This document shows positions 55,801-64,000 of a DNA stretch of 64,000 nt, piece by piece (position 1 is the stretch's first letter; each line of letters begins with the position of its first letter). The position numbers were made by a program, and so were the translations under genes. The notes under the pieces are model-generated. The model was given only the letters and a program-made list of their open reading frames with translations, was not told where the DNA came from and searched no databases. The stretch is taken from contig VTFK01000430.1 of the NCBI GenBank assembly GCA_009617715.1, positions 248,001-312,000 of the forward strand, given 5' to 3'. Source of the DNA: Plectrocnemia conspersa. Lineage: Eukaryota; Arthropoda; Insecta; Trichoptera; Polycentropodidae.

Positions 55801-58800
55801 CGTTAGAACCCGAGTCGGCGTCTTTAGCGTGAATTAAATTCGTCATATTCACTTCTGTATTTCTGACGGAGTTCTCCAGAATTGAGCCATCGTAAGAGTT
55901 TTGATTAAATATCGGCGCGTTGTCGTTATCGTCGTCAACGATAATCGTAACTTGATATATACCAGCACCGCTAATGGCTCCCTTTGTGTATTCTGCTATA
56001 ACAGTCAATCTATAAACTTCCCTTTTTTCTCTATCTAATCCCTTTTGAGTGTATAAAGTTCCATCTTGTCCTAAAAAAACAAAAAAATCGTGCGTAAATT
56101 TTTTTTAATAAAATGAAACTTAGAAGCAAACTTTACCACGCGACTGGGGTTGAAAAACTTTAATATTTATTATTTTAATATATTCATATAATAAACCTTA
56201 AAATATTATCATTACTACACACTGTCAATACCTTACAATCATGAGCTGCGAATAGTACTCATACTTTTTTTTATTTATTTAATAACTCATTCTGAGGTTA
56301 CAATTTGATACATTAAAATTATAAATTGAATACGTATACATTTAGAAAAATATGATAAGTACACTTAAAATATTTAATATTAAATTTTAAAAGAACAAAT
56401 AATAAAAATAAAAAGCATTTTAAAAAAAAATAAAAATAACAATTATATATTGATATCATATATGTATCATCTGCATAAATTTTTTAAAAAAAATTTTTTT
56501 CACTTCTTTGCAATTATCCTTAGCTAATTTTGGTAAACCAATAAAAGCTTTAAATGCAATATATTTTTAATAATGAATGCTAAACTTCACATAAAATACT
56601 AGAAGGATGTGTTAATCATTGACAGATCTAATTTTATAATTATGTACCTGTTTTCTAAATTTAAATTTAGTATTAATAATCGATTTTTGATGATAATGTG
56701 TCATAAGTTGTAGATGATTTAAAAATAAAATAAAATATAATAGATATATGGTAAAAAAATAATGTACCTAAACTAAATGTATGTTTAATAATTATAAGGA
56801 TATATTAGATAATAAGGACGTGGGTGGGGGACATTTATTGTTAAAAAAGTATTATTATGAACGCCAGATAACGAAGCGCTTTCACTGCGACGACGACGGC
56901 ACGATTTGATTGCTTTTGACGTGGATTATAAATAAACTTGAATTTGGACAAAAAATGTATGTCATTTTATAAAACACGATGAGTTTTAATGAAACCAAAA
57001 TATAAAAAAAATATACCACTGATTAATAAAATTTTACCCCCCCCCCTAAAAAAACTGAAATAACGTCCCTGTTCAATATTTGATAATATTATAAAAATAG
57101 TTAAATATAATTGTTGATAAAAAAATTTCCTGGCAAACTTTTGCACCCCCCCCCATGAAAAAAAAAACTAAAATTATGTTCCTGATTTTAAACCAGAAAT
57201 TCTCGGGTCATATCTCAATATGTTTTTAAATTTGTCATTTTAGTGAAATCATATTTGATTCATATTTTTACCCCTAAAAATATAATTAATCTGGCAGGTG
57301 CTAGTAAATTTATGCAATTTCAACTTTTCCATACTTATTAATATATACATTTACATATGGTATATAAATGTTACAGTAAATATGTATTTTTCGTTGAAGT
57401 TATATTTTCACTAGTGAAGTCCAAATACATTTTTATTAGTATATATATAGATATTTCTACTAGCGAAAATATAATTTAATTGCTGCTCTAAAATGTCTTT
57501 AAAACTCAATTTGACAGTTGTGAAACGTACATTTGCTGTTCAAACCCAAACCTAATCTATACAAATTAACTAAACCCAATTTGACCTGATGAAAGTTTTA
57601 AAACTAATTACAGTTTTATAACTTTCATTAGGTCAAGTTTAAGATATAAACTCAGCCAACTCAATTTTCAGTGAAAAATAACTGGAAGTCCGCACTTCAA
57701 TATTTATTAATGTTTTGAAAATATGATAGCTATTCTTACCGATATAAAAGACTGTTAGTTAAAAATGAATGAAATTTCATGAATCTAATGATATCGAAAT
57801 ATTAAAAAAGAACGACTACTGACTGGCCAACTCCCTGGAAAAAGCTAAAATTATGTCACCAATTATAAACCAGAAATTCTCGGGCTATCCCTAAAAAAAA
57901 TAATCTATTCAGAAAATATGTCCTTTCGGTGTATTAGAATAACATTTTCACCGGTAGATTTATATTTTTACTAGTGAAAATATAATTTATCTTGCAGGTG
58001 CTAGTAAAATTATATAATTATAACTTTCATATGTAGTAATATTTACATAATTGGTCAGAAAAATGTATGTCATTTAATTAGAAAATATGAATCTTATTGA
58101 AATAGAAATATTAAAAAAATTGAAATGACGTCCCTGATTCTAAACCGGAAATCTCAGAGTAAAATAAGCAGAAGTAGAAGTACAGACAGACGTTGCAACT
58201 CGCATATTGCTCCATAGTTTGCCTACATTTCGATATTATACTATGTTTTAAAAATATTATTAGGGTATAGGAAAAAGTATATTCAAATCGAATTTTGGTC
58301 AATAGAAGGACGCAAAAACCATTATTACTACTCAGAAGTCAAACATACACGTCAAAGGCAATAAAATCGTGCCGTCGCCGTTGCAGTGGGAACGCTCGGT
58401 AACGAGCGCTCCCACTGCGACGAAAGAAACCTTTCGGAAAGTGTTCAAGCCAGATGTTTTAAAATATGCAAACTTTCTCAGAAGATTTTTTTGCGATTTT
58501 CTATTACTCTAACCGGCCGCCGGTTTTATCTTTGCTTTGGTGATCTAAGATTTTTTTTAATATATTATATATGGCTAATTTCCTTTTTCGATAATTTAAT
58601 TTTTTTTTTAGTGTTACTGTAAAGTAGCAAAAGCTGTTTTTACCAAGTGTCTTACTATTATTATAAACATCAGAAAGGGCCTTAATTTTTTTCTTAAAAT
58701 AATTAGAAAATATCTATTTTAAGCTTAGCTCGAAAAATAATAATAATAATAATTAACCAGATATTGATGTCATTAATTAAATATTTGCAAATCTAGATTT

Positions 58801-60842
58801 TTTGCACCAGTTAAAGAAGTTTCAGTCAAAGAATTTCTGTAGTTATTCTTCAAAACAAAAATATGAAAAGAAATTATTCTCAGATTATTCAATGGCTCGA
58901 TAATTCATAAGGACTTTCGCGACATAAACATTTTTTTTTGGCGCAACAATTAAAGAAAGAAATTTCTTTCAGCCTCAGAGAGAGAGTAGTGTAAGAAAAT
59001 CAACATCTTACGGATTAATTGAGAAAAAATTTAAAATATTTTAATCGACCATAATCAACACAAAATGAGAAGTAGTTTTCCACATCAGAAATTTTTTTAA
59101 CAAAAAAAAATGAGGATGTTTGATTCTACTTTAGATGGCATGTGTTTTTAAGAATAGCATGTAATAATGTATCTGCAATACGATACTGTATTACATACAA
59201 TTTTTTCATTCATCAAAATCGATAATTCTCATTTCTGGTGAAATGAAAATATAGAAAAATCGGAATGCCTAATTATATCTCATTTAAGTAATTTATATGT
59301 AAAAATATATTTTATCGTGAAATCTTTAATTGTCAAAAAACATTTATGAAATTTGGGTTAAAGTTATGGTTCACTTAATTTAATAACAATACCTATTGCT
59401 ATATCATCAGTGACGTCTTGTTGATTCGCTATAATAAATCTGATGCTCTTCGAAGAGTTATTGTTGAACGCCACAGTATTGTTTTGATATAAAAGTTGTC
59501 CTATCAAAGCTCCAGCCATATTCTCTTTGACGTGAAATTCAATCGGCGTATTAGCAGCACCCCTACAATTGTAGTTAAGAACAAAACGTATTACAAAGCG
59601 ATATAATAGAGTTAGACAGAAGGCGTCGATCCGCTAATTACTTCATAAGTATTCCTCTCTCGTCTTCTGGATCCACGACATGAATCGTAACATTCGTTAC
59701 CAGAGTTATATCTCCTTTTTCATGAGTAGCCACAGCTTCAAAGTCGTAAAGGGCTCTATCGTATTTAGCGAGTTCGTTAACCACGGTAATCGTTCCTGAG
59801 CGCTCCTCCACGGCGAATGGAACTGTAAAAGTTATTTAATTAATTTGACATCTTTTAAAATTCAGAATTTATAAAAAAAAATAGTTAAAGAAAATACCTC
59901 CTTCGTGATAACTGTGCAGTAAGTCGTATATAATGAGATTTTTGTCAACGGAGTCCGTTAGTCTTATTTGACCGACGCTTGTGCCGACTCCGACATTAGC
60001 GCCGACCCAAAACTCGTATGGAGAACCGATAAAACCAGGAACAGATGGCTTTTGTCCTAAATTAATAAATACAATTTAATATAATTCAATATGCTGCTAA
60101 TGAAATTATAATAACAGTGTTTCGATATTGAATATAAATTTATATATTTAATTTTTTTATCTGCTGAAAAATTAACAATATAAATTTGATTTTATTTTAC
60201 GTTCGTTGCTTACCTCTAGTGGTTTTGGTGACTTCGATGGTGACAACGGCTAAAGTGAACCTTCTCTCGCTTGGATTGGCAGGTTGGTCGGAAGCTTCTA
60301 TGAACAAAGCATGTCTGCCTTCCACAAGCGGCGTTTCTACCACAGTCAAAGCCCCAGTTTGGGCGTCCACTTGGAATGGCGACGTTATCGTAAGATTACT
60401 AGTCCTTTGCAAATCGTACAGCACCATTCCGTTCCGTCCCAAATCTGGATCCATCGCCTTTAACCCTACCGATCGAATCGCCCACTTTCGCATTAGACTT
60501 CATCGTGAACTCGTAAAGATTGCTCGGCAGGAATATCGGATTGTTGTCGTTGGCGTCTAGCAGAGTCACTTCGACGTTGACGAAAGACATGAGCTCGTTC
60601 GTGTTCGGGACTATGTAAACGTTTTCTTTGCTTACGCCCGATCTGTCCGGGAACACGTAAGTGGTTCTGTCTCCGACGTCTGGCGTCTTTCCTGTTTGGG
60701 GATGCCTCCTCCTCTTTGGCGTTCGACGGTTCGGAGTGAGGTTTTGCGATGAGCTCGGCACTCGACCGACGACACTGTGGTTTTTCTCCTTGGCGAAAAC
60801 TTTCATTTTTAGAGACGAGTGCTGCTCGCGGTCCAAGACGCT
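43245..60842 (-). CDS. Cad99C: Cad99C / protocadherin-15-like cadherin, whole visible gene (13 exons, 5' end missing)
   Basis: Single-pass calcium-dependent adhesion protein. In Drosophila Cad99C organises microvilli of follicle cells, and vertebrate PCDH15 is the lower hair-cell tip-link protein. The exons join in phase into roughly 1,660-1,690 residues. They encode the tail of one EC repeat, nine further EC repeats with DxNDNxPxF linkers, a MAD12-like membrane-proximal domain, one transmembrane helix and a ~370-residue cytoplasmic tail. If the last repeat is EC11, as in PCDH15/Cad99C, the first visible residues are the end of EC2. EC1 and most of EC2 would then be encoded beyond the right edge. 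Introns vary from about 70 bp to 3.3 kb. Oddities are an extra base near 60,459-60,461, two extra bases near 59,998-60,003, and an in-frame TGA at 43,978-43,980 in a symmetric exon. The large ectodomain exon is fully open, which argues against an old pseudogene. Family call is confident; orthology to Cad99C rather than another large cadherin rests on repeat number and the MAD12-like region. Confidence 0.85.
43958..44056 (-). CDS. Cad99C: Cadherin visible exon 12: symmetric 99-nt exon with in-frame TGA
   Basis: Bounded by TTTGCAG and AGAA|GTAAAT. In the only frame that fits both neighbours it reads YYQQYAFCFDHGWRHPSRPS SKIGA, then TGA at 43,978-43,980, then LGSLLQ into the terminal exon. Length is a multiple of 3 and it is phase 2 on both sides, so it can be included or skipped. 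Inclusion would end the protein at SKIGA and remove the last ~190 residues; skipping restores the long tail. A CGA-to-TGA change would also explain it, because ...GARLGSLLQNGSYED would read as an ordinary tail. Readthrough or A-to-I editing of the stop are less likely options. Confidence 0.65.
44841..44966 (-). CDS. Cad99C: Cadherin visible exon 11: cytoplasmic Ser-rich segment
   Basis: Encodes KSTGMETSITSVHSSGQDSG, then IAEGGRCPCGQSTTQSSEES. Phase 2 in and phase 2 out (AGCAA|GTAAGG). Ser/Thr-rich and acidic, likely a phosphorylated disordered tail. Its exit phase fits both the next exon at 43,958-44,056 and, if that exon is skipped, the terminal exon at 43,245-43,809. Confidence 0.85.
45380..46000 (-). 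repeat. Repeat pair in cadherin intron, ~500-bp offset
   Basis: AATGAGTGTGAGAGAATAAG TAAAAG (about 45,390) and AATTGAGTATGAGAGAAAAA GTAGAAG (about 45,905) are clearly related and are each followed by similar AATAAATTATTTG/TATATCGAATAAA sequence. Also an exact short duplication ATTAAAGTGTGTTTGATTAA at 45,597 and 45,619. Confidence 0.5.
46421..46462 (-). mobile_element. piggyBac-like terminus with perfect 18-bp palindrome
   Basis: On the minus strand TTAACCCTTTGAACGGTATC begins at 46,462; TTAA plus CCCTTT is the usual target site and tip of piggyBac-like elements. It is followed by the perfect palindrome CGCCGTACATGTACGGCG (46,426-46,443). No opposite end or transposase is visible, so a solo end or a MITE is likely. 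Confidence 0.5.
47322..47663 (-). CDS. Cad99C: Cadherin visible exon 10: first cytoplasmic segment
   Basis: Encodes about 114 cytoplasmic residues: RNRHKAFSQQRLNAMGLSTD, then QLAKIGSLFPTTPTTYQEPP, GYGEADSYLDILNSHNMKQM and a Cys/His/Asn-rich end before RTGTKKR. Starts after CCCGCAG in phase 2 and ends in phase 2 at AG|GTATAA. Low complexity and Pro/Tyr-containing, as in PCDH15 tails that bind myosin VIIa and scaffold proteins. No specific binding motif can be assigned. Confidence 0.88.
49841..50044 (-). CDS. Cad99C: Cadherin visible exon 9: transmembrane helix
   Basis: Encodes ALLLKESEIKHELPSYQILE, a short linker, and the hydrophobic segment ELGVVSLGCIVFIGALTTAI with CIICV, followed by the basic stop-transfer RRTKR. 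This is the only membrane-spanning stretch seen in the gene. It fixes the orientation: repeats outside, tail inside. The donor is AG|GTTGCA, weaker than the others. The next exon is about 2.2 kb downstream. Confidence 0.92.
50118..50186 (-). CDS. Cad99C: Cadherin visible exon 8: small MAD12-like exon
   Basis: A 69-nt micro-exon, phase 2 to phase 2, encoding TNMYIYAVDPTSNSIIDMDS and LQR. Acceptor TTTTAG and donor AG|GTGAGT are both strong. It continues the membrane-proximal domain and joins in frame to the transmembrane exon 73 bp downstream. Too short to be found as an open frame; found by phase matching. Confidence 0.85.
50255..50424 (-). CDS. Cad99C: Cadherin visible exon 7: MAD12-like membrane-proximal domain
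   Basis: Encodes VYVLDESKQLVVVMSQKP, then VEKAMENITNVLTSATGMDV and RVRKLESHSKNTHDTT, and ends in phase 2 (AG|GTGAGA). The alternating strand and helix pattern with an NIT glycosylation sequon matches the ferredoxin-like MAD12 region seen between EC11 and the membrane in PCDH15-type cadherins. It is the main reason for choosing Cad99C. Assignment to MAD12 is by position and pattern, not by a computed alignment. Confidence 0.85.
50425..53214. other. Cadherin intron, AT-rich with diverged repeats
   Basis: 2.8-kb intron between exons 6 and 7. Recurrent motifs such as TAGCCTAAAAACTCAAC, GAGCTATAAAATCAACAC and AGCTTAAAACTCAACAC (51,258; 51,671; 52,661) suggest another decayed tandem array. A short (AT)n run is at 50,935-50,956. 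No exon seen. Confidence 0.5.
53215..53424 (-). CDS. Cad99C: Cadherin visible exon 6: EC11
   Basis: A phase 0-0 exon of 70 codons. It opens with ASDPDLGYNSDIRYQIL, continues with FGIDPISGQVRAVAMFSREA and ends GKSAIANVF at GTGAGT. DPDLGYNSDIRY is the EC calcium-binding DxD region. GIDPISGQV matches the usual strand E motif. This repeat lacks a terminal DxNDN linker, as expected for the last repeat before the membrane-proximal domain. Confidence 0.9.
53912..56070 (-). CDS. Cad99C: Cadherin visible exon 5: end of EC5 through EC10 and start of EC11
   Basis: A 2,159-nt exon, open from end to end over 719 codons. It begins GQDGTLYTQKGLDREKREVY and contains the linkers VDDDNDNAPIF, VIDQNDNAPTF, VKDINDHPPVF, VLDVNDNAPKF, an atypical VTDVPESLENKDKPIF lacking the DxNDN calcium residues, and VNIKDVNDNSPRF. 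LDRE/LDYE and DPRNGTL motifs recur at the expected spacing of about 105-115 residues. The exon ends in phase 0 at CAA|GTGAGT. Such a fused ectodomain exon amid many small ones suggests past loss of introns. The protein sequence would be extracellular and calcium-rigidified, except at the atypical linker, where a flexible hinge is likely. Confidence 0.95.
56869..58401. mobile_element. ~1.5-kb element with ~54-bp terminal inverted repeats in a cadherin intron
   Basis: Left end 56,869-56,923 (TAACGAAGCGCTTTCACTGC GACGACGACGGCACGATTTGATTG) is matched, inverted, at 58,348-58,401 (CACGTCAAAGGCAATAAAAT CGTGCCGTCGCCG). About 43 of 54 positions agree by eye. The interior is AT-rich and carries tandem copies of a CCAGAAATTCTCGGG-type unit, but no transposase, so it is a nonautonomous DNA element. 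Immediately to the right TAACGAGCGCTCCCACTGCG repeats the left tip in direct orientation. Confidence 0.7.
57020..58175 (+). repeat. Tandem subrepeats inside the inverted-repeat element
   Basis: Units share AAAATTATGTTCCTGATTTT AAACCAGAAATTCTCGGG (57,171; 57,845; 58,115 shorter), preceded by C-runs or ACTCCCTGG. Later in the unit ATCTGGCAGGTGCTAGTAAA occurs at 57,289 and 57,993. The offset between the two best units is about 700 bp. Homopolymer runs C12 and C9 lie at about 57,039 and 57,145. Confidence 0.6.
58384..58419. repeat. Near-perfect palindrome at element boundary
   Basis: CAGTGGGAACGCTCGGTAAC GAGCGCTCCCACTG folds on itself with few mismatches around the GGTAAC centre. It arises where two identical transposon tips meet head to head. 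Confidence 0.7.
59393..59562 (-). CDS. Cad99C: Cadherin visible exon 4: first half of EC5
   Basis: Encodes NTPIEFHVKENMAGALIGQL, a classic EC A-strand with the XEN calcium motif, then LYQNNTVAFNNNSSKSIRF and IIANQQDVTDDIAIG. Starts in phase 2 after GTAG and ends in phase 1 at G|GTATTG. The joined codon GGA continues smoothly into GQDGTLYTQKGLDRE of the next exon, about 3.3 kb away. The second, longer intron holds an inverted-repeat element. Confidence 0.88.
59642..59822 (-). CDS. Cad99C: Cadherin visible exon 3: EC4
   Basis: Encodes PFAVEERSGTITVVNELAKY, a short DRALYDFEAVATHEKGD strand pair and TNVTIHVVDPEDERGILMK. This is the standard second half of an EC repeat with a shortened, non-canonical Ca-binding linker (VDPEDERG instead of DxNDN). 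It starts after TTTACAG and ends in phase 2 at ATGAA|GTAATT. It is separated from exon 2 by only 75 bp and from exon 4 by 79 bp. Confidence 0.85.
59898..60058 (-). CDS. Cad99C: Cadherin visible exon 2: EC3/EC4 junction
   Basis: After a TTTAG acceptor the exon completes a Gly codon from exon 1 and encodes QKPSVPGFIGSPYEFWVGA, then NVGVGTSVGQIRLTDSV and NLIIYDLLHSYHEG. It ends in phase 1 at a GTATTT donor. The two peptide halves are cadherin-like but in different frames: 161 nt are present where 159 would keep phase. The two extra bases fall in the GCGCGC run at 59,998-60,003. Neighbouring exons 1 and 3 only join in frame if this is allowed for. Confidence 0.75.
60214..60842 (-). CDS. Cad99C: Cadherin visible exon 1: end of EC2 and most of EC3
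   Basis: The exon starts in phase 0 after a TTTCAG acceptor with SVLDREQHSS, the LDRE motif of a cadherin repeat. It reaches the linker DANDNNPIF, then enters the next repeat with YEFTMKSNAKVGDSIGRVK and AMDPDLGRNGMVLYDLQ, and ends at TTRG in phase 1 (G|GTAAGC). The two cadherin halves are in different frames: between GRVK and AMDPD there is one base too many (plus-strand TTT at 60,459-60,461). A basic, Pro/Arg-rich insertion (RRTPKRRRHPQTGKTPD) lengthens the loop before the linker by several tens of residues compared with an ordinary EC repeat. No earlier exon is visible between here and the right edge. Confidence 0.85.
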
Positions 60843-60843
60843 C

Positions 60844-63800
60844 TGAAATTATCGAGTGCTGTGTAATATAAGCATTCCATCACGTTTATATATCAACGGA
60901 ATTTACGATCAACTTATGTAAAAACAAGAATAGGGAAGGGGAGTTTCTGTAATAGTTTCCTTAGCTTCCTAACATTGAATATTATAGTGATGATTTTTAA
61001 TAAATAATATAACACCTATTACACAGAAAAATAAAGATTTAAACATTTTTTTTATATTGATTGTCCTTAGCAAAAGTTAATGCAACAATAGAAACATTTA
61101 AATAAATGTCCATAGATGAAAGAAACGAGGTGACAGATATAGGGTATGAAATTCCTCAAAAAATGTTATATACATGGAAATCATCACAGAATCAACATAA
61201 TCAATAGGTTTTGAAACTCAATACATGCTGTACAAATCTGAGCTGGTTCTCGTGCTAATAATGGGGAAAAAATGCATCTGAAAACATGGAAAAAAAAGTA
61301 AAAATTAAATTAATCTGAAAGAGTTCAAAATAAAAGTGATATATTGTACAAAAATCTCTAATAAATATCATAGATTTCAATATAATATAAAAATATTAAG
61401 TAAATTATAATTAATATAAAATTAATAAGGCTACTAAGCACCCGAGTTAAGATGTCTTTTCCGATTCAAAAAATCATCTTCGTAAATAAATCAAATTTAT
61501 AATATCTCATAATTATTATTTCACTAGAATTTCTCAAAAAAAATTATAAATCAAGATATCTCATTTCTCAAAATAATTGGTGAGTTTTAAAAAAAACTAT
61601 AGAGTTTAAAATTAAATTTGTAATAATGTAAAGTAGGAATATCTGTTATTGACAATTTAATCTAAGATTTGTTTATAAATTTGCGAGCCGGAAATTCCTT
61701 TCCGGTTCTGTAAGCAATTAAAGTAGATTAATCTATTAAGGTTCATTGATTATTTACGTTCATTATAACAACTTATTATTTAATTTAAGTTGGTTCACTT
61801 TAACGATCACCCACTTCTCTGTCTATCAATAATATACATTTATATACTGTATTAAAGAAAACACATTATTAGAATTCTCATTTCTCAAGAAATAAAAAAC
61901 ATTGAGAAACCACAATGCCTCATATAAGTATACTAAAAGGGTATTTAATAATAGCGTATTTGTTACCATATTAATAACATTATTGCGGTAAATTATTTAT
62001 TTCCTATAATTTTAATTAAAAAGTATTATTCTAAGCCAAATTATTTTTAAAATTTACGTTTGATGTATTTTATAAAAAAAATTGCCTAATCCATATCAAT
62101 GCAAATAAAATCAGAAAGATGTTATTATAATATAATTAGTATTTTATTATTTAATGTTAGTATATGTAGATATTTTAATGAAAGAAATATAGAAATATTA
62201 ATTTAATAATTTTAGGCAATGTTAATAAAATTTAATTGCTTAAGATTTTTTTATATTAATTTATTTAAAAATATAATAATCTATGTAAGCCGAATTATTT
62301 GTAAAATTTTCGTATAATGTTTTTAATAAAAAAAATCTGCCTAATCCATTACGAAGTAAATATTGTTATGTTTTATAAAATTAGACAGTTTGTTATTGTA
62401 ATGTAATTATTAAATTATTATTTTATATTATATGTAGATATTCTGCTAAAAGAAACATACAAATAATAATTGAATAAATTTGGGCAATGTTAATAAAAAT
62501 TATGTTGCCTAAGATTTTCTCTTATAAATTTATTTATTATATATATTTTGAAATTTTCGAATAATATTTTTTATAAAATAAATCTGTCTAATCCATTACT
62601 ACACAAATATTGTTGTGTTTTATAAAATCAGACAATGTGTTATTGTAATATAATTAGTAAATTAATATTTTATATTAGTATATGAAAATATTTCAATGAA
62701 AATAATATCAAAATAATTAGTTCTTACATTTTGGTAATGCAATTGAATTATGTTGCCTTAGATTTTTATAGAAATGTTTTGAATTAGTATTTAATCAAAC
62801 TAGTGAAAGAGTCGTAACATTTTAAAACAATATGACAAGATATTTGCTACCGAAATAACAATATTTAAATATATAACTGCATGCTAATTTTCAATATTGT
62901 CTGATTTTTAGATAGCGACAATTTTATTTAAATTTTTTTTAACAAAAATAACTCAAATTTGATAAAATATTAAAAATCAATTATATTTCGTTTTTATGAT
63001 TGTTTATAAATATATTTTGTATATGGTTAGGTAATTTTAATCCAAAATTATATTCTAAATTAAAGCTATGAATTTTTCAAAATAATATAAAAGTTTTTTT
63101 ATAAAAGCAATCTGAATTATAAAACTTGATAATATAATTTTATAAAATTTTAATTTTATTTGATTTTATTGTATATTTTTTTCAATTACTTTTTTTTTAC
63201 TAATATGTATTTATTAAAAGTTGTATAACCAAGTGATTTTTGCAAGTTTTGACTTTATGCAAGTATGTGAAATATTTTTCTTATATTTAAATTAAATTAG
63301 TATGTGTTAAAATTATAATATAAAAATGGGCGTTTTAAAACTAAATAATAATATTTTTGCTGCAAAGAATATTAAAGCAAATAAAATTGCATGCACATAA
63401 CCAATAGTTTCTAGCTTTTAAAAATTACTAATTTCATTTATCAAAAAATCGATAGTTAAATATTTTGATTTACAAAATACTTTAAAATTAAAATAATATA
63501 ATAAGATACATTGTACTTATTTGAGCATATTAAAGTTAATACTTTAACATCTTATCAAAGCTATGTTTTTTTTATTAAAACCTTTAAATATTTTAAATAA
63601 ATATAATTTGAATAAATAGAAAATATTTTTCTGTATTTACCTTATTTTTCAGAACTACTCATAATCATTGCAAAGGCAAAAGGATGATAAAATAAATTTA
63701 TCTGTGTCCCTTCGGCTTAGACTAACTGAGAATTAAAGTTATTATATTTTTAACATTACAAAAAAAAAACACGCGTATCCGAGCGGACGTCCATTAACGG

Positions 63801-64000
63801 TATATTATTAGTAATGCCATAAATATGTGATGTTTTTATACTTTGATTTAAAATGTAATTTTATTTAATATTCATTATTCAATTTATTAAGGCCTGCTTG
63901 GTTATTGGTCCATATCTGGCGCGACAAAAAAAAACAACATTTTAAAGAGATGATAAATAGATAAATTATTGCACTAATAAACACCAGACAATTAATAAAC
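60844..64000. other. Upstream cadherin intron to window edge
   Basis: No further cadherin exon found on the minus strand although the gene must continue upstream. Apart from the 250-bp tandem array the sequence is AT-rich filler. A candidate acceptor near 61,276 leads only into a short frame without cadherin motifs. Confidence 0.5.
61830..62790 (+). repeat. Tandem array, ~250-bp unit, upstream of visible cadherin exons
   Basis: CCTAATCCAT starts units at 62,084, 62,339 and 62,586 (spacings 255 and 247). Each is followed by AAATATTGTTATGTTTTATA AAATYAGACA, TTATTGTAATATAATTA and TAGTATATGTAGATATTT, and ends near GGCAATGTTAATAAAATTTA. Units 2 and 3 are the most alike. Confidence 0.75.

Noticed and set aside
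61260..61280. Candidate upstream cadherin exon after TTTTCAG on the minus strand
   Set aside because: The frame closes after about 15 codons without cadherin motifs or a donor in phase.

Overview
This window is a very AT-rich, intron- and repeat-dominated piece of a eukaryotic nuclear chromosome, almost certainly from an insect. Coding sequence is a small fraction (about 6 kb of 64 kb). It is split into short exons with GT/AG borders, and the two recognisable genes belong to insect families. The exact order is uncertain; I could not separate beetle from other holometabolous or hemipteroid lineages by reading alone.

Layout. (1) 1-37.3 kb: no convincing exon. It is AT-rich DNA with diverged tandem arrays, SINE-like copies, a LINE reverse-transcriptase scrap, foldback elements and a long (AT)n microsatellite. 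Because the GPCR exon at 37.3-38.0 kb ends in a splice donor pointing into this region, most or all of it is probably first-coding-intron sequence, with the remaining exons to the left of the window. (2) 37,333-37,999 (-): first coding exon of a rhodopsin-class neuropeptide receptor, best match in my knowledge the SIFamide receptor. (3) 38.0-43.2 kb: a GC-richer presumed promoter/5'UTR island, one likely plus-strand micro-exon (38,816-38,868) of an unidentified gene, then AT-rich repeats. (4) 43,245-60,842 (-): thirteen exons of a large cadherin whose layout (tail of one repeat plus nine full extracellular cadherin repeats, a membrane-proximal MAD12-like domain, one transmembrane helix, a long cytoplasmic tail) fits Cad99C, the insect protocadherin-15 orthologue. 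Its first exons lie to the right of the window. (5) 60.8-64 kb: AT-rich upstream intron with a ~250-bp tandem repeat.

The most notable points are in the cadherin gene. A 99-nt exon in the cytoplasmic tail keeps phase on both sides yet carries an in-frame TGA, giving two possible C-termini. Two apparent frame breaks, one extra base and two extra bases, lie within 460 bp of each other in the 5' visible exons. A ~1.5-kb element with ~54-bp terminal inverted repeats sits in the intron before the large ectodomain exon. The two genes are adjacent on the same strand but show no sign of joint function: one is a neuropeptide receptor, the other a microvillus/tip-link type adhesion protein.
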